From Botryllus schlosseri (taxonomy: Eukaryota > Chordata > Ascidiacea > Stolidobranchia > Styelidae), in the NCBI GenBank assembly GCA_000444245.1, contig ATSW01046336.1, positions 1-20,185 of the forward strand: a DNA stretch of 20,185 nucleotides, read 5' to 3'. Numbering within the stretch: the first letter of the stretch is position 1; every line of letters begins with the position of its first letter. Shown in pieces: positions 1 to 9,105 of this stretch. The position numbers and the translations under genes are program-made. The notes under the pieces were generated by a model, which saw only the letters and a list, made by a program, of their open reading frames with translations, had not been told where the DNA came from and made no database searches.

Positions 1-49
1 CTTTTGAAATGTTTAATGCTGACAGTTTAACTAATTTCACTTCTGGCGT

Positions 50-275
50 CGTTGCAAATGCTACAGGAGAACTGTATAGTGCGATACAGCCAACTTGGTG
101 TAAAGACAGTTGCTATTCTTATTTGGTAAGAACTGAGCTTAATTTTTGTTGCATTTTTTCCTGATTCAGAATTGCATTTAATTCCCGAGTTTTTGTGAAT
201 TTAAACAAATTCTAATTCTAATATAATTTGGAAGATATGAAAATGTTCCAATTTGTATAGTTGTCTGTCTCTGCT
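50..275 (+). repeat. Dispersed repeat R1, copy A
   Basis: One of six copies of a repeat defined within this window. The core at about 56-145 shares the order GCTACAG-GAGAACTGTA-GTGCGA-AGCC-AAGACA-TTGC-ATTCTT with copies at 1763, 7060, 14969, 16700 (minus) and 18811 (minus). The core is followed by an AT-rich arm made of AATTCTAATTCTAAT blocks, and the copy ends in AGTTGTCTGTCTCTGC, which matches the ends of copies B, C and D. No protein is encoded. The family is not one I recognise; a non-autonomous DNA element, such as a Helitron-like element with an internal minisatellite, is the likeliest class, but this is inference. Confidence 0.7.
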
Positions 276-1762
276 TCAAAGCGCGATTTTAATGTTCTTT
301 TAAATGGCGATGGGTAACTCTTGATAAGCTTGACTCTGTGACCTGAGATAACAAAATGGCAATTTGGTGGTCGTTAGGCTGCCCCAAATTTAACAGGAAT
401 CTCCCCACCGCAGTTGAGTAAAGGTACATTCTTAGCGAAAAAGGTTAGTATTCATCCTTGTACCACCCATGATATGCGGTGTGAATATACATCTGTCGTA
501 CCAGAACCTACACAACATACATACACTGCGGTATAGCTCAAACACGGCATTTTATTCCAAATTACGTTTGCGCGTACGAATAAAGGAAGGTAGGAAGATA
601 GAAAAGTATGAACATAGACAAAAATGGGCCTACTACAAAAATATGATGATGATCCTCACATTCATTCCATTTTGAACTACGAGTTGCGTACAATACCTCC
701 TAACAGTTTTCAGCGACTAAAGAAAAAATATTGGGGTTACACGGTACTTGCTGGAGAAAACTATTTCGGAAAGCTTGATCGTGTGGGAAAGCACAAGTCG
801 TTTTCTAAGCGTCACGGTCTTGGCAGTGTCCAGGTCATTGCCTTCAAGGCAATATGCTTAATCACATCAGCTAATTTTATTCCATGAAGTACTATTATCA
901 TCGTCGAGACCGTATGATCCAATGAGGAATAGTGATGCGCGGCACAGTAAAATAATAGCTTATTTTGAACAGCAACAACATGATAATACTATTTTTAAAC
1001 TGAAATAATTTTCATCATCAGGCCGTGGACAGTTTATTCATGACCCATGCCCTAGGCTACACATAAGACCATCCAAACAAATGATGTATCACCATATGCA
1101 TTGGAGTAAGATAATGAATCCCAATCTTTAGGATCGGCCATCTGGCATTATAATATCAAGTGGTTATGCGTTAGACTTATTTTAATTCTACTCGACACTT
1201 TTCGGCTTTTTAGGCCAAACTAGTCCTATAGAATACTGTCTTTTTTACAAACTTGGAAACGATATTTTACTTCTACTCGACTAACGATGATGACTACTTA
1301 GATAGCCTCTGCGTAGCAATTTCAAAGTAAGTAAAAAATAAACGATTTAAACATATGGTTTTGCCTAAAAAACGTAAAATGTTTCAAGTAGAATTATAAC
1401 CAGTAGGAAATCATAACCACTCGAGCTAGTAGTGCAAGTAAGTAAACTTAAAGTACTGCGAAAAAGTAGACGTAATTATTTACTGACCAGCGACCACTTC
1501 TAAAATTTTGTACTTATTTTGCAGCCCGTCATATGGTGAAAATCGGTCAATGCACTTAAATTCCACCGAGGTATTTACCGCGTGCGTTTCCGTCTTACGG
1601 TATTGACTGTGAAAGTCCGAAAAACGTGCAGAAATCTGTAAAGTGTAAGGGCTGCGTCGAAATCATTCAATTTTGTCGTTCATGTCGACGTTCTTTGGCA
1701 ATAATATACTATCGATTTTCCATGGTCTGGTTTAATGTTAATGAAATTCCCTTTTTTCCCTG
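276..1762. other. No gene recognised
   Basis: AT-rich sequence with no recognisable gene, RNA or transposon end. An 87-codon open frame at 624-887 shows no motif I can name and is within chance expectation. A splice-acceptor-like stretch (TACTTATTTTGCAG near 1511-1524) is followed by only a very short open frame, so no exon is called. Confidence 0.5.
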
Positions 1763-2042
1763 TAAATAATGCAGTAGAACTGTACCGTGCGAAACGAGCC
1801 ATGCTTGCTGTGTCGACATTTGCCATTATCATGTATCAATGAACTACGAATTGATATTACCAGAGCTTGATTCAATGTTCTAATTTACGTGGATTCAATA
1901 ATTTTAATTTCGATTTAATTTGAACAAAACTATTTAGATTCAAGTCTAATTTCCACCAAATCGAAAATAAAATTCTGCAGCAGTAATTCTAATTGCAATC
2001 TTATCTGGAAAAGCTGAAATTTCTCTAGCTGTCCCAGTCTGA
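1763..2042 (+). repeat. Dispersed repeat R1, copy B
   Basis: The core at 1763-1850 contains AGAACTGTACCGTGCGAAAC, one of the least diverged versions of the family core, then ACATTTGCCATTATC as in copies C and D. The arm at 1890-2010 is the AATTCTAATT-type AT-rich block, and the copy ends with AGCTGTCCCAGTCTG, which corresponds to AGTTGTCCAAGTCTG in copy C. Orientation is the same as copies A, C and D. Confidence 0.75.
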
Positions 2043-2446
2043 TATCAAGTAACGAAAAAAGACAAAAGACTGTCGTCGGTATATTACACTGTATACTACA
2101 GCTCTGCGCTTCAGCAAATTAAACATAGGCTATATTTCGCCTAAATCGCCGGTCGGGTATCGGACAATGAGTATCGCATTCGTGCGCACCAACTCTAGAC
2201 ACACACAAAACACACCCCGTTGATCGGCTGATTATTGAATAGCATGAGTAGGGTCGGGCAAATTCGAATACTTGAGCGATTTGACGGAGCATTAGTCAAT
2301 ATGCGGCCACTTTGACTCGAGTATCCGAGTTTATCACTCATTATAACGTCACGTTAGTATGGACTGTGTGTAAAGTTCAAAATGTACCTTTTATGCGACC
2401 AATAAGGCTGTTATGCCCGTTCTACATCACATTAATCATAGTTATG
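2043..2446. other. No gene recognised
   Basis: Contains two short phrases, TATCGGACAATGAGTATCG near 2159 and CTCGAGTATCCGAG near 2316, that look like parts of degenerate inverted repeats, but no boundaries or second copies were found in the window. Confidence 0.4.
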
Positions 2447-2533
2447 TATTTTCGACCATACCTATATCAATGGACTTCGTGACAATGATGTGGGTCGATC
2501 AAGACTTTACTGAAATGTCTTTTTCACTAACAT
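2447..2533 (+). repeat. Dispersed repeat R5, copy 1
   Basis: Matches 5668-5760 on the same strand through the shared phrases CCATACCTAT, CACTTCGTGACA (GACTTCGTGACA here), TGTGGGT-GAT, GAAATGTC and CACTAA-ATG in the same order and spacing. This is diverged duplicated sequence of unknown class. It lies just upstream of the R2 minisatellite. Confidence 0.6.
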
Positions 2534-2751
2534 GCGTAATAGATATGTACAAGTTTCGTATGCTGCGATATTTCCAATCGAGGATCGATGTTTCAATCCC
2601 TCTACAGCGGAAAATAGCATCAAAGCTATGATTATCGTTGATAATTAAACTGATACTGAAAAAAAGCTTATCATTTCAAGTTGACGGACAACTATGCCAT
2701 GCATACTGATATTTTGACTGACTTTTATTATCTCTAGTTCCAATTTTTAAA

Positions 2752-3290
2752 AAGTGTGTATTTCTAGCTCTAGGTAAGCATTTTGAAAAGTGAATACTTC
2801 TAGATCTAGTTGCGAGTATCGGAAATTCTGTATGTCGCTTTCTAGTTGTAGCTACGAGTATTGAAAATCGAGTAGTTCTATCTCTAGTTCTAGTTGCTAG
2901 TTTTGAATACTGAATAGTTCTAGTTCTATTAGTGGGTTTTTAAAAGTGAGTAGCTCTAGTTCTAGTTCTAGTTGCGAGCATTGGAAATTGTGTAGTAATA
3001 TTTGTAGCCACGATTTCGGAAAATTGTATAGTTCTGTCTGTAGTTCTGATTGCGGATTTTGAAAGGTGAGTAGTTCTTCTTCTAGTGGCGAATTTTAAAT
3101 ATTGAGTGGTTGTAATTCTAGTGGCGAGTTTTTAATAGCGAGTAGTTTTATTTCTAGTTCTAGTAGCGGTTTTTAGAAAATGAATATTTGTACTTCCAGT
3201 TGCGATTTTTGAATATTGAGTAGTTCTAGTTCCAGTTTTTAGAAGCGAGTATAGTTCTACTTTTAGTTGAATATTTTTTAAATCTATTAG
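2752..3290 (+). repeat. Minisatellite R2 with 36/42-bp units
   Basis: About 13 diverged tandem units. The idealised unit is GAGTAGTTCTAG, then one or more TTCTAG hexamers, then TTGCGAGTTTTGAAAAGT. Unit starts (GAGTAG or its variants) fall at 2756, 2792, 2830, 2870, 2912, 2948, 2990, 3026, 3068, 3104, 3140, 3182, 3218 and 3247. Most steps are exactly 36 or 42, and the 38+40 pair sums to 78. The 6-bp difference equals one TTCTAG hexamer, so units gain or lose whole hexamers while the rest of the unit keeps its length. Related arrays lie at 5310-5357 (plus) and 10031-10250 (minus). Degradation runs on to about 3330. Confidence 0.9.
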
Positions 3291-3424
3291 TTTTATAGTT
3301 CATAGTTCTACTCTTATTCGCGGATTTTGAGAATCCAATAATTTGTAAGAGTCTAATTATTATGAGCGCGTCGCAAAGGGGTCGTTCTAGGGAACGTCGT
3401 TTTCCAGACAATTTCTATTGAAGA

Positions 3425-3670
3425 ATGCGCGATATTCTGTCCCCGACACACGATTTCCGATTACGCCGTCAGCAGTCTTTTGTGGAATCGCGTAATTGGA
3501 TCAGCGTTTCCCCCATTTCTTTGACGACGGGCCGCAGTCAAAGCGGTTATTGTACCGAGTCAGAGGAAGACCAAGTCAAATCATTGTCGCACGCAGTCAC
3601 AACCTGGCATTGTCTACATTACGCGAGGCTGGATGCGTATGAAAATATCGTTACGGCAGGGTTGCGTTAA
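3425..3670 (+). CDS. Possible coding segment, product unrecognised
   Basis: An 81-codon open frame with an ATG start and TAA stop, lying in a stretch visibly richer in GC than its surroundings. The predicted peptide is basic and serine-rich at the start (an RLRRQQSF phrase near residue 13), has an acidic patch CTESEEDQV in the middle, and ends in a helix-like stretch with WHCLHYARLDAYENIV. I do not recognise the family. The same frame is open upstream from the ATG at 3362 (MSASQRGRSRERRFPDNFY) but a TGA at 3419-3421 separates the two, so this is either two unrelated frames, an exon fragment or a decayed gene copy. Chance is a real alternative, because open frames of 80 codons are expected in 20 kb of AT-rich DNA. 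The case rests on composition and peptide character only. Confidence 0.25.
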   Translation: MRDILSPTHDFRLRRQQSFVESRNWISVSPISLTTGRSQSGYCTESEEDQVKSLSHAVTTWHCLHYARLDAYENIVTAGLR

Positions 3671-4262
3671 ATGGATTCAAGGGTCGGCTTCCGGCCTTGT
3701 AGCTAGCTGCTGAATGTATACAAAAATTACGGCATAAATTACTGAATTCCATAAAAGGCATCGCAAGTCCGTAAATTCTCAGAATACGTGTCTAATGTCG
3801 ACGCATCTCATTCCAATTCAATAATGACATTATATACATGAATATATTCTGAATCAAGGATTAATTTCAATGATTTCGAGTCGTGACTCGTGAGAGATCA
3901 TTCTTGCGAGTACCAAAATGACACGATTTTCGCCACTAAAAGCTAATTCATTAACGGAAATGATGTATTTCCGATACTAATTTAAACTGTGGAAGGCTGT
4001 AAAATCGATTAGTCGCGTCGCAGCATACCCAACATGTGGTGTGCAAAGCTAGTTGAAGACGAGATTAAACCAACTCATTGTCACAAAATGCAATGGTTTA
4101 GGCATAATCATAAAGATGTAGAACGAAGATGAAAAATGTGATGTAGATATTCTTTATGATCGCATAAAAGGCACATGTTTTGACTGATCACATCCTCCGT
4201 AAATCATAATGAGTGATACTAAAATATTCGACGCCTATCATACTCGAAACCCTATTTTTAGC
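3671..4262. other. No gene recognised
   Basis: AT-rich, no long open frame, no tandem array and no transposon ends seen. Confidence 0.5.
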
Positions 4263-4535
4263 CAGATCAAAAAACAATTCCACCACAATTCACACAAAAT
4301 ACATGATTACAGAACAGAAGTAAACACCATGAACTGTGCATCATCAACAGTGTTTATAGAACAACACCGTTGAAATATTATTTTCACACAAAACGATTAT
4401 AAGTAATATAAGTACACTACAGATCAGCGTGACTTCTTCCGTATGAGTGGGTGTGTGACTGTGAACCTGTGACGAACCCTGAGACAGGCTCAGAAAACTC
4501 CTAGGGTTAGCGTGAACCCCGGTTAAGATCCACTG
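4263..4535 (+). mobile_element. Non-autonomous hAT MITE, family H2 copy 1
   Basis: Aligns along its whole length with the element at 7870-8165: the left end GCCAGATCAAAAAACAATTCC pairs with GCCAGTGGTTCGCAAACTTC, the middle shares ATGAACTGTGCATCA then CAACAGTGTT, and the right part shares CCTAGGGTTAGCGTGAACC and GGTTAAGATCCACTG. The right end, read inward, starts CAGTGGATCTTAACC, a typical hAT terminal sequence. There is no transposase frame, so it is non-autonomous. The 8-bp target duplication is not clear at either side (ATTTAGTA follows the right end), which suggests an old copy. Confidence 0.75.
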
Positions 4536-5101
4536 ATTTAGTATAAATGACCACAATGATGAGTAACGTATCAAACCTGGACCAGTACAGAGGTAAGTTG
4601 GCCTTATTGCCCAAATGCCTATACTCGTAATATAACGTAATGCGCATTCACTTTATTTCGTGATTACTCACACTTCCGAAAGCTAAAGTACCGAATTCCT
4701 GGAATGAGAGGTAAAATAAGTTTAGTCCATCGGCAGATATTGATGTTTGGGTAGTAGATTTTTCTGATGATTGGACGACGTATGTGCGACAGTTATCAAC
4801 ATTATCCCCATTCACCTTTTACACATCATCCTGGATTATTCAACGCCTAACGGACAAGCCTTGGATGCCGTAGCAGTTTTACAGCCGAGCCTTTGATATT
4901 ATCGTTGCTTTGCGGTATTCATGGTATTTATCGACTGCAATGCTGATTTCCACCAGGCCGATGATCTGTATTTGCTGTATTCTGACTCCGACACGGCCCA
5001 CTTCTGGGCTTTCTTAAGACACCGCTTAAGTGGATGTGATGGCGAAGAGGATCCTAGATGAACCTCCAACAGTTAGAGGAATTCTGGAGACGACCTCGGT
5101 T

Positions 5102-5113
5102 GGACTCGAACCC
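5102..5113 (-). promoter_or_regulatory. Pol III B box of SINE
   Basis: Minus-strand GGGTTCGAGTCC is a perfect GGTTCGANNCC match. It is the strongest single piece of evidence for the SINE call. Confidence 0.75.
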
Positions 5114-5151
5114 ACAATCTATAGGTGTTGCAGCTCTGGATTATACCATTA

Positions 5152-5163
5152 CGGTTTACGCTA
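5152..5163 (-). promoter_or_regulatory. Pol III A box of SINE
   Basis: Minus-strand TAGCGTAAACCG fits the TRGYNNARNNNG internal promoter consensus of tRNA genes, with one extra D-loop base. Confidence 0.6.
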
Positions 5164-5309
5164 TCTCGTCACTAGCCTTCGGTATCTTCAGGCCAGAAAA
5201 GAAATCATTAACTATTACCAATCACGAAGTCGGATTCCCTATCATTAAAAGACTTCTACCAAAACCAATTTCATTAGCTGCGTGCCAACTAAACTATTAC
5301 TGGATTTTT

Positions 5310-5357
5310 GAGTAGTTCTAGTCCTAATTGCGGATTTTGTGAAGTCAGTAGCTTTAG
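5310..5357 (+). repeat. R2 minisatellite fragment
   Basis: GAGTAGTTCTAGTCCTAATT then GCGGATTTTGTGAAGT, followed by the next unit start CAGTAG at 5346, 36 bp after the first. This is the same unit and step as the array at 2752-3290. Confidence 0.75.
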
Positions 5358-5360
5358 TGG

Positions 5361-5667
5361 CGCATAAAACACGTGCCGTCTTTTGGCGTGAATCGTAGCA
5401 CCGCTGTTCTTGTTGTGTGATGTTCCAGCAGCAATTACTACCTCAGAGTCATCACTTTAAAAACTATACGGGAGCGGGTTTGTGGGTCGAAAGTCATCCC
5501 ATTCCAAACTTGTATTGATGTTCATTCGGACGAAATAAAAATCAAACAGTTACTTCGGAATTTAATCTGTTGTTAGCTGACTTTTAGTTAGTAAATTCAG
5601 AAATTTTGAAGCTCCATATTTCTAGTTATCTCTCCGTGCCGATATCTCCACACGACGCTTATTACTT
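5361..5667. other. No gene recognised
   Basis: Short single-copy-looking interval between R2 and R5 fragments with no open frame or RNA signature of note. Confidence 0.5.
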
Positions 5668-5760
5668 CATTTTCAACCATACCTATTTCATCACACTTCG
5701 TGACACTAACTGTGGGTTGATTATGCCTATACGCAGAAATGTCATTTGCACTAAGATGAG
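5668..5760 (+). repeat. Dispersed repeat R5, copy 2
   Basis: Shares CCATACCTAT, CACTTCGTGACA, TGTGGGTTGAT, GAAATGTC and CACTAAGATG with 2447-2533 in the same order. It is immediately followed by R4 copy a. Confidence 0.6.
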
Positions 5761-5773
5761 TAGATTTTGAATA

Positions 5774-5835
5774 ATTTGTAATAATATATAATGATAATGA
5801 AATAAACCCGAATATTTTCGAGTGCCAGCCAAGAA
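5774..5835 (+). repeat. Dispersed repeat R4, copy a (partial)
   Basis: ATGAAATAAACCCGAATATT and the following TTCGAGTGCCAGCC match the middle of the R4 copies at 8988-9105 (TTGAAACAAACCCGAATATT) and 14326-14445. A shared ATGCTAAC phrase further downstream (about 5908 and 9238) hints that the family is about 250 bp long with internal losses. Confidence 0.55.
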
Positions 5836-6732
5836 TATACGGGTGTATTTCAACATCAATATATTACGCAATCGCACACTCAAGTTCCGCGCCTTCAAAA
5901 GTGTATCATGCTAACAGCATTTTGTTCCCAAACGCATTTTATATGTTTCAAGAATTCGACGATATAGGCATATACTAAAATTCATGAATCTAATTCAGAT
6001 CTGGTGCTATGTTTTACAATGTTACGTGTAACAAGACATCCATATTGAATCAACTTTTACTGCGAATTTATACATTATCAGAATCATGCGTGGCATATGT
6101 GCGCCTGTGGCATAAAGAGAAAGCCTTACAACAAACATACATTATTCGAAATGAATATAGACTGCACAGCTTCGTTCCTAATTAGGTCGCGCTCTCATTG
6201 ATTAGCATTACTGCCCAAATTACCCCCGTCTGTTCGCGTCAGACTGACTGACGGCCTTCAGACTGATAGTAATCGACCAGTCAATATGTGAAATTATCCC
6301 AAATACTTGTTTAAGATCGCGTGATTCGCAGAGCATTCCATAAATCAAATTAACTTCTACCACAATTAAAAATAGGTCAGGATCACATGGGTATTGATAT
6401 TAGTGATGTAACTAGTTAGCTGACATCTCGTATACGAAACTGTACCGAATTGTAACGCAAGAGCAATAATCTCAAGTTGCGTATTTGTGTGAAACTTGAA
6501 CCGATAATATTTTTGAGGTTCTGAAGGCGTTGAAGATTGTATTATTAAACCTTAGCAGTGCTGCAGAAACTTTTGATACCAAATAATTGAGAGCGGATGA
6601 ATTTTTAAAGTAGGCCGCCTCCATGTTTCGTTTCGCGTGGTGTATATAAGCATGTTACGTAAGATTAGCAATAAGGCAAAGAAATTAAAGTAGACTTGAA
6701 GAACTTGATAACACCAATTGTCTGATTTGAAT
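5836..6732. other. No gene recognised
   Basis: No exon or transposon recognised. A TATATAAG at 6643-6650 could serve as a TATA box, but nothing downstream supports a transcript. GACTGACTGACGG near 6243 recurs inside the hAT at 8089, probably by chance. Confidence 0.4.
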
Positions 6733-6740
6733 AACTAGAG

Positions 6741-6976
6741 CGGTGGTTCCCAACCTTTTTTTACACACGCCCCTCCTTCATGATGGTGAAAAATTTCGTG
6801 CGCCCCCTTATTGGCATCGAAGGTTATGACTGTTGATGAGAGAATTCAAAACTGTGAAATGTGGTCTATATATAGAGAAACACGCGTGAATTGGAGGTAG
6901 ATCGCGCACAGCGAAAAATATTTTTCAGTTGACCGCTTCTTCGCGCCCCCTTCAGATGCCAGGCTGAGAACCAATG
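6741..6976 (+). mobile_element. Non-autonomous hAT MITE, family H1
   Basis: A 236-bp element. The left end CGGTGGTTCCCAACCTTTTT and the right end, read inward, CATTGGTTCTCAGCCTGGC form imperfect inverted repeats of the hAT CAGTGGTTCCCAACC type. It is flanked by an 8-bp target duplication, AACTAGAG (6733-6740) and AGCTAGAG (6977-6984), with one mismatch. Subterminal GCGCCCCCTTA and CGCGCCCCCTTC phrases are typical of this style of MITE. There is no coding capacity. The left end resembles that of the hAT at 10930, so the two are probably relatives. Confidence 0.9.
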
Positions 6977-7009
6977 AGCTAGAGCCAAATTCCGGTGACA
7001 TTCAGATCT

Positions 7010-7288
7010 AATTTGCGAATCGTTTCACGCTCTAATTTCAATTCTAATAAAATTTCTGTGTTTTGAAAGCGCTACAGAAGAACTATACCGTGCAAAGCGG
7101 TCCAGGCTGGGCGTACAGACATTTGCCATTCTCGTGCTAATTAGAGTTATCTTTGATAGCTGATTTGATTTGTGGTGAATTTCTAACTACTTTTGAATAT
7201 GGTTAAATTTTAAGCTTTGTGAATTCAGTAATTCCAATTATAATCTAATTATGAAAACGTGAATATTTTCTAGTTGTCCAAGTCTGCT
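7010..7288 (+). repeat. Dispersed repeat R1, copy C
   Basis: The core at 7060-7145 (GCTACAGAAGAACTATACCG, then GTACAGACATTTGCCATTCT) is followed by a degenerate AT arm and the terminal AGTTGTCCAAGTCTGC at 7273-7288. AT-rich blocks of the same kind also lie to the left of the core (7015-7050), so the core is flanked on both sides. The H1 hAT is inserted just upstream. Confidence 0.8.
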
Positions 7289-7869
7289 ACGGAATGATAT
7301 ATGGCTAGCCACAACAAAGCACGGTCGTAGTCTGAATACAATGTAATCACTGTCTCCCTTTGAGGTTCAAGGCTGCTAAACTCGACTCTCATATTTTATG
7401 GAGGTTCTTTTTTATCCTGGTTATTAGCTGCTGTCAATTCTAAAGCGCTTACAAAAGATATCTATGAATTTGCCCATAATCATCAGCACACCGTTTCGCG
7501 CAGCCGCCAAAGCGAACTGGACTTTACAAATATCGTGATTGATGAATCGAACGCACATCCGAACCAGTGGCTATCTGTGTGGCCACGCTTTCATAATTAT
7601 GTAAATTTCCCAGCATAATCGGTCTCAGCGGGAACTGCGTCGATTCAAAACCCAATAATGACATTATCAAATAGCTCTGAAGATTACAGCTATGTTCAGA
7701 ATATCTGCCGCCTACCAGAACAAAAAGGTAACAGGATTATATAACCCGTGACAGGCCGTGTCTCAAGTTGTATCTAACTCAGTCCCTTCCGCAAGAAAAA
7801 TACCAAATTATAATTCGCCAGTATGGATTGGTTCGTCTCAGAAGATATTTTTTCCTTGAATCGATTAAG
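7289..7869. other. No gene recognised
   Basis: No open frame of note. A B-box-like GCGTTCGATTC on the minus strand near 7550 has a weak A-box partner at too short a spacing, so no SINE is called. Confidence 0.45.
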
Positions 7870-8165
7870 CCAGTGGTTCGCAAACTTCCATAACCCGGCG
7901 AACCCCAAATTTCCGCCTATAGTCACGAAAATCGACCACAATACCACATCGAATACATTACTACGTAATAGCCTACTGGTGCACAAAATGAACTGTGCAT
8001 CAACAACAGTGTTGTAAGAACACCACGGATAAAACACGGTATTCAGACAAGACCAAGAATAATATAAGGAATATTTACTCCCTATCAGTCTGACTGACGG
8101 TCGGGTTCGTGTTTTAACTTTCACCACAGCCCCTAGGTTCTCGTGAGTCCGATTAAGAAGCATAA
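7870..8165 (+). mobile_element. Non-autonomous hAT MITE, family H2 copy 2
   Basis: The left end CCAGTGGTTCGCAAACTTCC is a classic hAT terminus. Internal ATGAACTGTGCATCA and CAACAGTGTT, and the right-hand CCCCTAGGTTCTCGTGAGTC and GATTAAGAAGC, align with copy 1 at 4263-4535. The right terminus has decayed, so the exact end and target duplication are unclear; CGATTAAG occurs at both sides (7862 and 8150) but at the right it seems to lie inside the element. A 129-codon minus-strand open frame across it is not transposase-like and is treated as chance. Confidence 0.8.
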
Positions 8166-8329
8166 TTGGTTAGGTTGCGTATTGAAGTCTATTATGTTGC
8201 CACTACTCTGGTTGCTTTGTTGTTACGAAAACGTCTCGCTTTTGACGAAATAATGCTATACTGCTGACTGCTGAGGCTTCACACCGACTTAGAGCATTCA
8301 ACAGTCCATTCTGAAATATAGGCCTAAAC

Positions 8330-8766
8330 CAGGGGCATCAAACTCAACTTGCGTCGCGGGCCGGATTCTAACCTTCAGATCGCTCGCGGGTCGCACAAGC
8401 CTACGAATATAATAGTCTTTTACATTATATTACCGATCATATAGGGTTCTATTCTTAGCTACATGCACTGTTATTCACAATGAATGGAATTATGGCAATT
8501 ATACGATGACTGACCGGTTGAATATAGTCATAAACGACGGTTTGAGTGATACAAGAGCTGAACACAGATATGGCCCATGCACAATTGCACATACTCGGCC
8601 TTTTCTGTCGTGAGGAATAATTTATTCGAAGTACTTAATGAAAGCTTATAGAAATATGCTCGATAATGAACGAATTTTTCAATCTACTACAAAATTGCTT
8701 CGCGGGTCGGATGAAACCGTCTGGCGGGCCGGTTGCGGCCAACGGGCCGTATATTTGACACCCCTG
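8330..8766 (+). mobile_element. Non-autonomous hAT, family H3
   Basis: A 437-bp element with inverted ends CAGGGGCATCAAACTC and, read inward from the right, CAGGGGTGTCAAATATAC. The flanking 8-bp target duplication is GCCTAAAC (8322-8329) and GCCTACAC (8767-8774), with one mismatch. Subterminal GCGGGCCGGAT (left) and GGCGGGCCGG with ACGGGCCGTAT (right) are the GC-rich motifs common next to the ends of CAGGGGTGTCAAAC-type hATs. No transposase is encoded. Well preserved, so moderately young. Confidence 0.92.
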
Positions 8767-8987
8767 GCCTACACAGATTACATGACAGTGCTAATGAGTA
8801 AGGGGAAATGCTTGATTTTGATATCGAAATGGGAACTCATTAAAATGGTACAAATCCGAAATCGTTTCCTTTGGTTGCTGATTTTACGAATGGATAATTC
8901 AGAATGTAGTCGTGAAAACATGCGTTATTGAACGTAAGTGCAGCCCATATACAATTGCAGTATCAATTATAAACCTTATTGGAGGCA

Positions 8988-9105
8988 CAGAACTTCAATA
9001 TACAGTTGAATAATACATTTATATTGAAACAAACCCGAATATTCAAGGGTAATCGTCGGCAACTAGCAGATAATGGGAAAGAACATCGTGTGTCAGCAAT
9101 CACTT
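8988..9105 (+). repeat. Dispersed repeat R4, copy b
   Basis: AGAACTTCAATATACAGTTG at the left, AAACAAACCCGAATATTCAA in the middle and GGGAAAGAACAT at the right match 14326-14445 in order and spacing. The class is unknown. Confidence 0.65.

Larger units (their letters stand above)
4795..5170 (-). mobile_element. tRNA-derived SINE with unfamiliar body
   Basis: Read on the minus strand, 5170 to about 5095 is a tRNA-like head: acceptor-like GACGAGA, A box TAGCGTAAACCG, a D-loop-like AATGGTATAATCC, then the B box GGGTTCGAGTCC. A and B boxes are separated by 38 bases, close to tRNA spacing, and the T stem still mostly pairs. Below 5095 follows a body more GC-rich than the neighbourhood, including GCCCAGAAGTGGGCCGTGTC and the phrase CCTGGTGGAAATCAGC. 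I do not recognise that body as CORE, V, Deu or another named SINE domain. The 3' boundary near 4795 is a guess, and no tail repeat or target duplication was resolved. Confidence 0.6.

Noticed and set aside
624-887. 87-codon ATG frame with a protein-like peptide
   Set aside because: No motif or neighbouring exon signal, and several frames of this length are expected by chance.
2752-3290. Idea that R2 is a CRISPR array
   Set aside because: There are no conserved repeats separated by unique spacers: the whole unit is repeated and diverging, in eukaryote-like sequence.
6643-6650. TATATAAG as a core promoter
   Set aside because: No initiator, open frame or conserved context follows it, and such motifs are common in AT-rich DNA.
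7530-7600. Minus-strand tRNA-like boxes (TGGCCACACAG and GCGTTCGATTC)
   Set aside because: The A-to-B spacing is about 10 bases too short, the B box is imperfect and the stems do not pair, so it is not called a SINE or tRNA.
7862-8157. CGATTAAG at both sides of H2 copy 2 as its target duplication
   Set aside because: Alignment with copy 1 places the right-hand CGATTAAG inside the element (CCGGTTAAG in copy 1), so the match is probably a coincidence.
7774-8163. 129-codon minus-strand open frame
   Set aside because: Lies across the H2 hAT MITE and reads through its end sequence; the peptide does not resemble a transposase.
8638-8931. 97-codon open frame
   Set aside because: Overlaps the right end and target duplication of the H3 hAT, so it cannot be a conserved coding unit.
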